DNA of 64,000 nucleotides from CAIVAT01 sp964473485 (GTDB taxonomy: Bacteria > Bacteroidota > Bacteroidia > Bacteroidales > FEN-979): positions 666,700 through 730,699 of the forward strand of contig CAYYPH010000001.1 of assembly GCA_964473485.1 (NCBI GenBank), read 5' to 3'. The notes beneath the pieces were generated by a model, which worked only from the letters and a program-made list of their open reading frames with translations, made no database searches and was not told the origin of the DNA. Shown here piece by piece: positions 17,174 through 27,052 of the stretch (positions within the stretch are counted from its first letter, which is position 1; every line of letters begins with the position of its first letter). Position numbers and translations under genes: made by a program.

Positions 17174-19606
17174 ATGAGTAAAAAAAACGACACCGCCAAG
17201 AACAAGAAATATCTTTCTGTGAAGGATAAACTTGAATTCATACATAATCATTGTAAAGAACCAGAATTGTTCGAGGACTTAAAGCAACTTTTTAGAAAAA
17301 AGGGTTTTTTAAAAGTTTCCATAGAACACGGTAATAAAGAATTTGGCAAGGATTTAGTTTTTTGTTTAAATGACAAAATATTTAAGGAAGATAAGTGGTA
17401 TGCTGTCATCGTAAAAAACAAAAATGCATCCCAAAATGATTTTGTAACAGGAGGTGAGATATTCCAACAAATTGAACTTTCAACAAAAACCCCTTATAAA
17501 GATAGCAAAGGAGTTGATCATTATATTTCTGGTCTATTTATCATTATAAACGGTTCTGTTAGTTTTAATGCTGAATTAATCATGAAAGATTTTTTTCCTC
17601 AAATTTTGCTTTCAAATATAAAAATTTGGGATTATCAAGAACTTGCAAACGAGATTGATTCAAATATTAAAGAAATATTTTTAGATAAAGTAGAACCTAT
17701 TATCAACGTCTTCAATAAAACTCAAATATCAAAACTCTCCGACCTTAGAACTACAAACCAACTTTTTAATCTCGATATCGAAGACATTGACGACATTTTT
17801 GTAAATGTACAAACTACTTATTCAAGACATATTAGAAAGTTAAATGAGTATATGAGTTTTGAAAGTGGCGAAAAAAGTAAAATTGACGATGATATTGATG
17901 GGATTAAGGAAATCCTACAGTCAGATAAAAATTTTATTATTCATGGAATTGCAACAAGTGGTAAATCGCTTTTACTAAGAAGACTTGGTATTAAGGCTCT
18001 TCACCCAAAAGACGGAAAACCTAACTGTGTGTTCTTTGTAGATTTGCCAAAAGCAGTAAATATTTTAAAGAAAAAAGAAGATCTTAATTTTGAACAAATA
18101 ATGTTGAATCAATTTTTTGAGTATACAGATGGTGAGGTATTTAATAGTGTCGATTTTGAAAAAGTTTTCCTTCTACTTGATTCATTAGATGAAATAAAAT
18201 CAAATGATTTAAAACTTCACACGATAAATGAAATTGACAAATTTTCAAATCAAAAACGTGATTACAGAATTCAAATATTGCTAACTACTCGGACAACCGA
18301 AATAATAGATAAAGAAAACCTACTTAAGGAATTTGAGAAATCTGAATTACTCCCATTTAATGTTGGTCAAGCTTTAACTTTAGTAAAAAAGATTATACCT
18401 GACAATAAGGCAAAATCTAATGCTTTTATTTCCGCTATGAAGGATACTCTATTAAGGTCTGGGCTAATGAGGACACCGCTTGCATTGACTTTGATGGCAA
18501 TATTATATCGAGATGACAAGATTGATTTAAAAGAACTTCCAGCTAACATCACAGAGCTATATAATAAGTTTGTTGATACTTATCTTAATAGATGGGACTC
18601 AACGAAAGGAATATCACTTCAGTACAAGTATGAACAAACTAAAAACATCCTTGCATTTATTGCATTTAGAATGCATACTGATGGTACTAATTCTATTAAT
18701 GAAGATAAGTTGTATGAATACCTCAATGAACTCAAAGAAGATTATAGCTATGAAGAACTTTATAATTTGGAAAATTTTACCGAACATTTGAAATTGACCA
18801 ATGGCGTTTTTAATTATGATAACATAAGTGAGGTGTTTTCATTCTATAATCACTATTTTCAGGAATACTTTGTAAGCTTGTGTATTGATGATTCTACAGA
18901 AAGCAAACTAAATGAGAATTTCTTTTCAGAATGGTGGGAAAACTCGATAGTTTTTTATTGTGGTAAACAACCAAAACGTGATGTATTTTTAAATAATACT
19001 TGCAAAAAACTTGTTCCGATTGCTCTAAAAGATAAATATACATATATTCAATTGCTCTCAAAATGTTTACAAGCAAGTCATTCAATACCTAAGAAGAGTA
19101 GGGTTAAGACGGTTGAGAGACTAGTATTTGAATTTGATAAATTCTATATTTTATTCATTGAAGAAGGCAAAGAAGGAAAGACACTTGCCGCCTCAAATTC
19201 AACGATGAATATCATTATTCAATTTCGAGATTTTTTCGAGAAAATATTTTGGTCAAAACATATTACTACTCCTGAGGTTTTAGATTATTTTAATAGTGTG
19301 TTGATTGACAATCCCGACAAATTTACAGACGTTACAAGGTACTGTATGTCGTATTTCATCTCAATGCACACTGGATCACCAGCAGCATTAGAATTATTTC
19401 TTCAGTATAATAACCTTTCAATTATTTGGACAAGAATTCTATACGTTGACATTAACCTATTTAAATTCAAAAAGAAAGTAGATGAAAAAACGTTTGCAAG
19501 AATTAGAAAAAAAATGAGGACACACAAGTTTGCGATTTTGGAACAATTAAAGGGAAGGAGTACAGAATTTCTTGGCAAGTTGGATATTATTGGCGGTGAA
19601 GAATAA
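17174..19606 (+). CDS. NACHT NTPase with N-terminal restriction-endonuclease-like domain
   Basis: This is an 810-residue protein in an AT-rich island. The N-terminus (~25-170) has a GKDLVF...WYAVIVKNK pattern resembling the D...xK core of Mrr-type PD-(D/E)xK nucleases, though the usual Glu/Gln before K is replaced. A NACHT module follows: Walker A HGIATSGKS (257-265), Walker B VFLLLDSLDEI (~334) and a sensor-like LLTTRTTEI (~369). The C-terminal ~300 residues form a helical sensor-like region. Bacterial NACHT proteins are known antiphage receptors that activate an attached effector; here that would be the nuclease. An attC-like hairpin lies just downstream. Confidence 0.8.
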   Translation: MSKKNDTAKNKKYLSVKDKLEFIHNHCKEPELFEDLKQLFRKKGFLKVSIEHGNKEFGKDLVFCLNDKIFKEDKWYAVIVKNKNASQNDFVTGGEIFQQIELSTKTPYKDSKGVDHYISGLFIIINGSVSFNAELIMKDFFPQILLSNIKIWDYQELANEIDSNIKEIFLDKVEPIINVFNKTQISKLSDLRTTNQLFNLDIEDIDDIFVNVQTTYSRHIRKLNEYMSFESGEKSKIDDDIDGIKEILQSDKNFIIHGIATSGKSLLLRRLGIKALHPKDGKPNCVFFVDLPKAVNILKKKEDLNFEQIMLNQFFEYTDGEVFNSVDFEKVFLLLDSLDEIKSNDLKLHTINEIDKFSNQKRDYRIQILLTTRTTEIIDKENLLKEFEKSELLPFNVGQALTLVKKIIPDNKAKSNAFISAMKDTLLRSGLMRTPLALTLMAILYRDDKIDLKELPANITELYNKFVDTYLNRWDSTKGISLQYKYEQTKNILAFIAFRMHTDGTNSINEDKLYEYLNELKEDYSYEELYNLENFTEHLKLTNGVFNYDNISEVFSFYNHYFQEYFVSLCIDDSTESKLNENFFSEWWENSIVFYCGKQPKRDVFLNNTCKKLVPIALKDKYTYIQLLSKCLQASHSIPKKSRVKTVERLVFEFDKFYILFIEEGKEGKTLAASNSTMNIIIQFRDFFEKIFWSKHITTPEVLDYFNSVLIDNPDKFTDVTRYCMSYFISMHTGSPAALELFLQYNNLSIIWTRILYVDINLFKFKKKVDEKTFARIRKKMRTHKFAILEQLKGRSTEFLGKLDIIGGEE

Positions 19607-19613
19607 CTTTTGC

Positions 19614-19704
19614 TAACAGCAAACAAGCGTAACTGCCTGACAAAGTTGTGCCTTGATAACAAAGTTTTGTGCGAAGGCAGTATATGCCTGTTTGCGAACC
19701 GTTA
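19614..19704. repeat. attC-like imperfect hairpin
   Basis: This 91-bp inverted-repeat structure starts TAAC and ends GTTA. Its nested arms are GCAAACA/TGTTTGC (19619, 19689) and ACTGCCT/AGGCAGT (19632, 19675), with unpaired bases between them. The layout (TAAC...GTTA with two arm pairs) is that of an integron cassette attC site. No integron integrase is visible in the window. It could instead be a bidirectional terminator, although no U-tract follows directly. Confidence 0.45.
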
Positions 19705-19744
19705 TACACAATTTTTTTAAAACAATTCATATAATAAACTGATA

Positions 19745-21865
19745 ATGAGCAAACAACCAAAACCAGATTCTAAAAAATACACTGACTTAATTTCTGAAAT
19801 TCAAAAGGGTCAAATTAAAGTACCAAAGTTTCAAAGAAATTTTGTTTGGAGTATCGACAAAACGGCAAAACTTCTTGACAGTATTTTGAAAAGTTATCCC
19901 ATCGGAACTTTTATATTATGGGAAACAAACGAGCGGTTGAATGACATTAAAAACATTGGAAATTTAGAATTGCCACCTGTTCCAGATGATATTAAAGTAC
20001 AATATGTTTTAGACGGACAACAGCGAATTACTTCTCTTTACGCAGCATATTTAGGAGCCAAAATTCAAAAAGAAGGTGAAAAGAAAATTACAAACTATGG
20101 GGAAATTTATGTTGACTTGGATGGCGATCTAGATGATAATGATAATCAAATTGTTGTTTCCGAAGTACCTGAAGGTAAATGCATAACATTAAATGAAGTT
20201 TTAAATTTTAATGATAATCTTCTCAAAATTAAAGAAAATTACTCTGACGAACATTTCAAGAAAATACATCAATTCTCACAGACCTTCGCGACCTATGATT
20301 TTTCTACGATAGTTTTAAGAAAAGAGGATATTGATTCAGCTATTGAAGTTTTTACCAGAATTAATACCGGCGGTCAAACATTGACCTTATTTGAAATTAT
20401 GTCAGCTAAAACCTATGATGAAGAACAAAACTTTGACATGGAAGATAGGTTTCAAGAATTGCTCAAAGAATTAGCTGAAAGAAAGTATGACACTATTTCA
20501 AGCTCAGTAATTTTAAGTGTGCTTGGACTTGTTTTAAGTAAAAACAAGGAATGTAAAAGGAAAGTAATTCTTCAACTTGACAAACAAAACATAATTGATA
20601 TTTGGGATGTTGTAATATCCTCACTTAAAAATAGTATTGATTATTTTCGTTCTGTGTATCGCATTCCTGTTTCATCTATTTTACCCTACGATTCACTTTT
20701 AGTCCCATTTACATATTTCTTTTATTATCAGAAAGAGAAACCCAAAGGTGAACAGATTAAATTTCTGGAAGAATTTTTCTGGAGAATGTCGTTGTCCTCT
20801 AGATATTCAAGTTCTTCCGAATCAAAGCTCGCTCAGGATATTAAAAGAATTGACAAAATACTAATGAACGAAAGACCAGAATACGATGACATTAAGGTTT
20901 ATTTGAATTCACCAAAAGATTTAATTGATACAAACTTCAGCGCAGGAAGTAGTTACTGCAAAGCTGTATTATGCTTGCTTGCATATCATGAGCCGAAAGA
21001 TTTTGAAGATAACGGGAAAGTAATTCTGGATAATTCATGGTTAAAAGTGGCTAATAGCAAAAACTATCATCATTTTTTCCCAAAAGCATATTTGAAAAAG
21101 GCTGGCATTAGAAATGAAAACAGTCTCATAAACATAACGCTGGTAGCTGCCGATTTAAATAAAAGAAAAATTAGAGCTAAAGCTCCTTCAATTTATGTGC
21201 AAGATTTTTGGGAGGTTAATGAAGAATTGCCAAAATCATTAAAATCTCACCTAATTGAAAATATTGATGAATTTGGAATTTTAAGTGATGACTACAATAT
21301 CTTCCTGGAAAAAAGGGCAAACGCTATTTACATAGAACTCAAAAATAGAATCGAATTAAAACATAAGAAATGTAACCAAGAAGAAGAAATCAAAGAACTT
21401 ATTTTAGTTGGAGAAAATGAACATGTAGAATTTAAATCCACGTTACGTTATGATATTCGTGAAGCTAAGGTCAATAATAAGCTTGAATTCGTGATTGCAA
21501 AAACAATATCCGCATTCCTAAATTCAGATGGAGGAACACTTATCATGGGTGTTGATGATGATGGAAATATTATCGGCTTGGAAAAAGATTTTAATACTCT
21601 TGCAAAAAAGGACCTTGATGGATTTGAATTACAACTAAGACAAGTTATAAAAAGTTATTTGGGGGCTAATTATGAAAAGTATTTTAAAGTCACTTTCCCA
21701 AAAATCGATAGTACAGAGATATGTATAGTAAAAATCACAAAATGTGGCAAACCTGTTTTTGTAACTTTTGAAGGGAAAGATTATTTCTTTGTCCGTACTG
21801 GAAATTCCTCTTCACCATTAAATCGTCAAGAACAAAGTGAGTATGAAAAATTACATTGGACTTAA
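19745..21865 (+). CDS. DUF262/GmrSD-like protein fused to Schlafen-type AlbA_2 domain
   Basis: This 706-residue protein has three parts. The DUF262 domain has VPKFQRNFVW and the ParB-like nucleotide motif DGQQR (90-94). A DUF1524/HNH-like segment has NYHHFFPKAYL (H442/H443) with a later SLINITLVAADLNKRK. The C-terminal AlbA_2 (Schlafen-type) domain has EHVEFKSTLRYD (~558) and LNSDGGTLIMGVDDDG (~594). GmrSD-type proteins cut modified phage DNA using NTP. Adding an AlbA_2 domain is less usual and could supply nucleic-acid or nucleotide binding. It is a probable stand-alone defence gene. Confidence 0.75.
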   Translation: MSKQPKPDSKKYTDLISEIQKGQIKVPKFQRNFVWSIDKTAKLLDSILKSYPIGTFILWETNERLNDIKNIGNLELPPVPDDIKVQYVLDGQQRITSLYAAYLGAKIQKEGEKKITNYGEIYVDLDGDLDDNDNQIVVSEVPEGKCITLNEVLNFNDNLLKIKENYSDEHFKKIHQFSQTFATYDFSTIVLRKEDIDSAIEVFTRINTGGQTLTLFEIMSAKTYDEEQNFDMEDRFQELLKELAERKYDTISSSVILSVLGLVLSKNKECKRKVILQLDKQNIIDIWDVVISSLKNSIDYFRSVYRIPVSSILPYDSLLVPFTYFFYYQKEKPKGEQIKFLEEFFWRMSLSSRYSSSSESKLAQDIKRIDKILMNERPEYDDIKVYLNSPKDLIDTNFSAGSSYCKAVLCLLAYHEPKDFEDNGKVILDNSWLKVANSKNYHHFFPKAYLKKAGIRNENSLINITLVAADLNKRKIRAKAPSIYVQDFWEVNEELPKSLKSHLIENIDEFGILSDDYNIFLEKRANAIYIELKNRIELKHKKCNQEEEIKELILVGENEHVEFKSTLRYDIREAKVNNKLEFVIAKTISAFLNSDGGTLIMGVDDDGNIIGLEKDFNTLAKKDLDGFELQLRQVIKSYLGANYEKYFKVTFPKIDSTEICIVKITKCGKPVFVTFEGKDYFFVRTGNSSSPLNRQEQSEYEKLHWT

Positions 21866-22044
21866 AAAATGAAAATAAAAAACTGTGCATAATACGACAT
21901 ACAAATAAAGACAAACCGGTATGACTGACAACCCCACCAGCTAACCCACATTTCAAAAATTATCAAGCCCTACAAGCCGTCATGAAAAGAAAAGATTGCT
22001 AAACAGTGCAGTTTTTCAAGCGCTTTACTAATCTGAAAATATCT

Positions 22045-25000
22045 ATGCAATTAAAATCATCATATTTCTTAGAAGGTATAAAAGCAAAGTTTTTGGATCA
22101 TTTCAAGGGTGAGATTCTTCTTTCAAATGAATTTAATTATTCTGATAATTGGGAGCAAACACTTGAATCACCTGCGATTGATAATACAGGGAAAAAGAAA
22201 CTTGAAAACGAACTACAAGAAAAACAAAATCAGTTTGACGGCATAATAAATTGGTTGTCATGGTTTCATACTGATCGTGATATAGAACTTCCTGAAATAC
22301 CAAATCAAATTCTTTCAGTCCTAAATAATCTGATAAGCCGAGGCGAGTTTACAAAACCAACATTATTCGTTGAGAAAATATTTTCTGAAGCATTTCAAAA
22401 AACTAATGTTCAATTAGATGAAGGTTCAGGAAGCATCAATTCAAATTTACTAGACATTTCAAGAGAATTCTTCAACTCTGTTTGGACAGCTTTACACATT
22501 ATTGACACTACGCCAGAATGTGATAATTCAAACAAAATAAAATTGGGAGACCCAAATTCAACTTTTGAACGATGGTTTATTTCCGATTTTGTTACAGATC
22601 AAACTTCATTTATAAGACAAATACTTCAACAACAACGGTCATTAAATTCACTTTGTTTACCGGAACAGCAAACAGGTTTTAAAGGTAATAGAGTTGATTT
22701 TTCAATAGAGTGTCCATACTATTTTTCAGACGAGATTCAAGAATATTATTGGAAAAAGAATTTTGAACTAAAGAGACGACATGGATTAGTAATTGAAATT
22801 GATGGTGCACCGCACCATGAACTTGCACCACAAAAAATTCATGACACTAACCGAGACACAGCAATAAAACTTTCCAGATGGAAAGTTCAGCGTATTACAT
22901 CTGCAAATAAAATTATAGAATCTAAAAACGCCGTCTCAACTTTACTTCAAACTCCTTTCGTTCAGATAACAAAAAAGAATTTTGAAATACAAAAAGAAGA
23001 AAGAAAACTCTTTAATCAAATAACCTTATCTCCAATAGCAATTGCGAGAATTCAGAAACTTATAATTAGATTCCTTATTTCTTTAGGCAATACCATACTT
23101 GAGAAAAGTAATTTCAAAGTAGCTGTTGTTGAAAGAGATATTCCTTGTGGCTATATTGCAATTGACGACTTGAATGAGCAAATAAATAACCTTTGTCAGT
23201 TAAAGGGTGAAAGGAATTTGCCAAAGATAGAGGTTGCGGTTTTCAATGATTCTGAATATTCAGATTCACCGCTTCAATTAGGAAAAGTGTTACAATCATC
23301 AAGTCTGAATCTTGTTGAAAATGATTTTGATTTAATTATTGACCATTCTATTCTCAGAAGGGAGGGAATTTTTCTAGATGATTCTATAATCCAATCCGAC
23401 AAAACAATTGTTATTCGGACAACACATTATACAGAGAATAGGAATGAAAATATTCTTTGCACTGACTCCATTATATATAAGGAGATTGTCAATTACAGAA
23501 CTGACGGAACTTATGAAGAGTATGAAACAGAAAAACAATTATTGACTTATTTCCTACAAAATATTTTTAGGAAGAATGCATTTAGAATTGGACAATTGCC
23601 AATATTAAACAGAGCATTGCAACTTAAATCTGTTATTGGATTGCTTCCAACAGGAGGAGGCAAATCATTGACCTACCAATTGGCTGCAATACTTCAACCG
23701 GGAATAACTCTAGTTGTGGACCCTATAAGGTCGTTGATGATTGACCAGTTTCAAAACCTGTCAAAGTCAGGAATTGAAAAATGCAATTTCATAAACTCAA
23801 CTTTAGACAATATTGAAAGAGAAATAAACATGAGTAATCTTGAAAAAGGTGAGATACAGTTCTGTTTTATTTCTCCAGAAAGATTAGTTACTGAGGAATT
23901 TAGAGAAACTCTAAAAGAATGCGGGTTGAAAAGAAAATATTTTTCATACTGTGTGATTGACGAGGTTCATTGCGTTAGTGAATGGGGGCATGATTTTAGA
24001 ACACCATATTTATCTTTGGGGAAAAATGCAAGGAAGTATTGCCCGACATTTAAGAGGGCATATCTCCAGGAAGATTTTCAACTTCCTCTTTTTGGTTTAA
24101 CGGCGACAGCATCATTTGATGTTTTAGCAGATGTAGAAAGAGAATTGGAAATACTATCAACGGAAGTTGACGAAACGATTGTAAGTTTTGAAAATACATT
24201 GCGTGAGGAGATTCAGTATGCACTAATCCAAACAGACATAAACTTTCACACAAACCAACTTCCTGCTGCACAGAGATTGAATGTTTGGCTAAACCCCAAT
24301 TTAAAAGGTGCAACTTACTATGCAAATATAAATTACTTTAACCCGCCTCATGTTGATGTTCTCGGAAATGTAATCGGTGAAAAGCCACTCACAGATGAAA
24401 TTGGAAAGAGAAAACAAAATGAAGTGATTGATATACTTCAAAATCAATTTATTCAAAATTGGAATCTCTATTCAACTGCAATAGCTCAGAATGAACTCTT
24501 ACACATTTCATTCACAGAATATTTGGATGAAAAACAAAAGGCAAATTTTAATAATAATGAAGAAATTTATGTTGCAAGAAAAAAATCGGACATAATTCAC
24601 GAAGAGGAAATCAATACTGGCAATATTTGGAATGAAAATAAAAACGGCTTTATCATTTTTGCTCCCCATAGAACTGGCTATTTCGGTGTAACAGATAAAT
24701 TCAAGAAAGTCAAAGACCAAAATGGCAATCTCTTACCTGTGGCAAGAAGACATGGAATTTTTGATAGAGTTCAAGGACTCTTTTCTTCAGGCATATTCAT
24801 GGGCTCAGGTGATGATTCAGACGATATAACTAGTGAAGAAATTCAGTCCGAATCATTAAAGTGTCAGGAGAGGTTCACAAACAGCGACATAGCCGTCATG
24901 GTTGCGACTAAAGCATTTGGAATGGGAATCGATAAACCAAACATTCGTTCTACAATTCACTTGAATATGCCAAGTTCTCTTGAAAGTTTTGTGCAGGAAT

Positions 25001-27048
25001 CAGGGAGGGCAGGCAGAGATGGAAAACTTGCAATTTGTTTTCTTCTATTCAATCAGCAGCGCTTAAAATATTTTACTCCAAGAACTTACAGGAACCTTTT
25101 TTCAGGTAATACAAAGCATGGTTTTGATCGAAAGAAAGTTCAGTTGTCAGATTATACAACCTGCTTACAACTTAGACAGATTGCAAATGCAAATCTCTTA
25201 AATGATAAACTTCGTTATCTGAAATCAGATTTCGAAAATGTTCTAACGAACATTAATAACCCCTTGCTTGACACTGCATTTCCTGCTACCGATTTATTGC
25301 ATAGAGAAAAACTAAATATTTCCGCAGAAGAACAATGGGTTGACTTTGATATTCTTGAATTCTTTCATTATAATTCATTCAAGGGTATTAAAAAGGAACT
25401 TGTAATGCTGGACGAGTTACTCAATGAAATTTCTTTTCCACAGAGGCAAAAATTAAACGAGATTGAAGAAGAATATTTTGCTGTAACTCAAACAAAGTTG
25501 ATTTGTAACTTTAGTACAAATCCTGCCTTCGAATATTATATTTGGATTACAGATGTTGAAGAAAAAACATTCGGCTGCCTGAAGACAGATACATTTAATG
25601 TAAGGTGGAAAGAGGATGGCGGTTTGGAACAAACCTTCGCTATTTCAGTTCTCAATCAGTTTAAGAATTTCATTTTACAGCACAAAGATTTTATTCGACT
25701 AACAACCAACCAACAGCGGCATTACTTACTGAAAACAATGGTTTTAGTAGGGAACAGAGAAGGATTGATTCATGCGCTTCGAAGAGGAGAAACGAAACTT
25801 GACTTAGGATTACAAAACAGATACTACCAAACTAAAGACAATAAAGGAGATTTCATACCCAACACTCCTTGGTTGCTTCAAATGATTCAAACTCTTAAAA
25901 ATAATTTCGCAGAAATAAACGTTTTGCCTGACACTGAAATAGTTGACAAGTTTCTCCAAAATATTTTTGCTCAAAATCAAATTAAAGAACCAGTTTCATC
26001 AGTAGAAGATTTATGGAATAACATTGAAAAGTACTATCAACTTCTACCTAACTATGGTCAGAATTATGATGTTAGTTTACTTCACACAGACCAAATAGAA
26101 TCTAATTTAGCCAAAGCATATTACAGCGACCGAAATAGTGCTGATACTTTAAAAGCTATTTATAGATTAATGAGCATTGGCATTGTGAACGATTACGAAA
26201 TTGACTACAGAAGAAGAACTGTATTACTGAAATTTTCGGCATACGATGTTCCAAGAATTTATAAATCAAATTTGAAAGATTTTATCAGGAGATATTATTC
26301 AGAAGTTCAATCGCAGAATTGGATTGAGCAATTAAAAATCGGCAATGAAAACGACATAAATGAGTCAGTCACAAAATGTTTGAAAACTTTGATAGAATTT
26401 GTCTACGAAGAAACAGAAGAAAAAAGATTTCAAGGCATTAAAGAAATGGTTGAAGCTATTCAACGAGGATTGCCTCAGCCAAATGAAACTCCGATTGAAG
26501 GAAATAAAAGATTCAAAGAGGAGATTTACTATTACTTCAATGCGAAGTATGCCAGAAGATATGTTTTGCCAACTGGTGAATCCGCTTCATTAGTTGGAGA
26601 TACAATGAGAGGAACTATTTCGGATTTTGACATTTGCGAAAAATATTTTCGTGTACTTAGAGAGGACAGAGGTGCATATCTTTCGAACCTAAAACATCTA
26701 CGCGGTTCAACACAGAAAATTTTAAGAGCGGTCAATCAGAATAATGCCTGTTTGAAAATCTTAAAGGCATTTTCTCTTTATCAGTTAAGCCAAACACAGA
26801 CATATTTTATTGATGAAGTGATTGACCCTGTTGACGGTCTTTTTGTTACAGGTTTTGTTTCTTTATTTCAAGAATCAAATTGGAAATTATCTGAAATACA
26901 AAATGCTCTTGACAAATTAGAAATTGAGTGTGACAGATATTTCCCAGAACATAGATTCAAAAATGAATGGTTAGCGTGTAGAGAATCCATTTTTTTAAAA
27001 CACCACAATTGGTGGCTTTCAAATTTTAATAACAGAGTAAACCAATAA
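22045..27048 (+). CDS. DUF559-like nuclease fused to RecQ-type helicase, giant defence-type protein
   Basis: From the ATG at 22045 the protein has 1667 residues; a GTG at 22006 is an alternative start. Near ~215-300 a Vsr/DUF559-like PD-(D/E)xK segment reads RVDFSIECP...LVIEIDGAPHH...RDTAIKLSRWKVQRI. A RecQ-family SF2 helicase follows: Walker A LPTGGGKS (~535), DEVHCVSEWGHDFR (~638), and motif VI ESGRAGRDG (~986). An unusually long insert separates the two RecA lobes. The C-terminal ~650 residues are unrecognised. The next gene starts 4 bp downstream, so the pair is one operon. The known RecQ core is about 600 residues, so this is a large effector-style fusion. Confidence 0.75.
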   Translation: MQLKSSYFLEGIKAKFLDHFKGEILLSNEFNYSDNWEQTLESPAIDNTGKKKLENELQEKQNQFDGIINWLSWFHTDRDIELPEIPNQILSVLNNLISRGEFTKPTLFVEKIFSEAFQKTNVQLDEGSGSINSNLLDISREFFNSVWTALHIIDTTPECDNSNKIKLGDPNSTFERWFISDFVTDQTSFIRQILQQQRSLNSLCLPEQQTGFKGNRVDFSIECPYYFSDEIQEYYWKKNFELKRRHGLVIEIDGAPHHELAPQKIHDTNRDTAIKLSRWKVQRITSANKIIESKNAVSTLLQTPFVQITKKNFEIQKEERKLFNQITLSPIAIARIQKLIIRFLISLGNTILEKSNFKVAVVERDIPCGYIAIDDLNEQINNLCQLKGERNLPKIEVAVFNDSEYSDSPLQLGKVLQSSSLNLVENDFDLIIDHSILRREGIFLDDSIIQSDKTIVIRTTHYTENRNENILCTDSIIYKEIVNYRTDGTYEEYETEKQLLTYFLQNIFRKNAFRIGQLPILNRALQLKSVIGLLPTGGGKSLTYQLAAILQPGITLVVDPIRSLMIDQFQNLSKSGIEKCNFINSTLDNIEREINMSNLEKGEIQFCFISPERLVTEEFRETLKECGLKRKYFSYCVIDEVHCVSEWGHDFRTPYLSLGKNARKYCPTFKRAYLQEDFQLPLFGLTATASFDVLADVERELEILSTEVDETIVSFENTLREEIQYALIQTDINFHTNQLPAAQRLNVWLNPNLKGATYYANINYFNPPHVDVLGNVIGEKPLTDEIGKRKQNEVIDILQNQFIQNWNLYSTAIAQNELLHISFTEYLDEKQKANFNNNEEIYVARKKSDIIHEEEINTGNIWNENKNGFIIFAPHRTGYFGVTDKFKKVKDQNGNLLPVARRHGIFDRVQGLFSSGIFMGSGDDSDDITSEEIQSESLKCQERFTNSDIAVMVATKAFGMGIDKPNIRSTIHLNMPSSLESFVQESGRAGRDGKLAICFLLFNQQRLKYFTPRTYRNLFSGNTKHGFDRKKVQLSDYTTCLQLRQIANANLLNDKLRYLKSDFENVLTNINNPLLDTAFPATDLLHREKLNISAEEQWVDFDILEFFHYNSFKGIKKELVMLDELLNEISFPQRQKLNEIEEEYFAVTQTKLICNFSTNPAFEYYIWITDVEEKTFGCLKTDTFNVRWKEDGGLEQTFAISVLNQFKNFILQHKDFIRLTTNQQRHYLLKTMVLVGNREGLIHALRRGETKLDLGLQNRYYQTKDNKGDFIPNTPWLLQMIQTLKNNFAEINVLPDTEIVDKFLQNIFAQNQIKEPVSSVEDLWNNIEKYYQLLPNYGQNYDVSLLHTDQIESNLAKAYYSDRNSADTLKAIYRLMSIGIVNDYEIDYRRRTVLLKFSAYDVPRIYKSNLKDFIRRYYSEVQSQNWIEQLKIGNENDINESVTKCLKTLIEFVYEETEEKRFQGIKEMVEAIQRGLPQPNETPIEGNKRFKEEIYYYFNAKYARRYVLPTGESASLVGDTMRGTISDFDICEKYFRVLREDRGAYLSNLKHLRGSTQKILRAVNQNNACLKILKAFSLYQLSQTQTYFIDEVIDPVDGLFVTGFVSLFQESNWKLSEIQNALDKLEIECDRYFPEHRFKNEWLACRESIFLKHHNWWLSNFNNRVNQ

Positions 27049-27052
27049 AATT

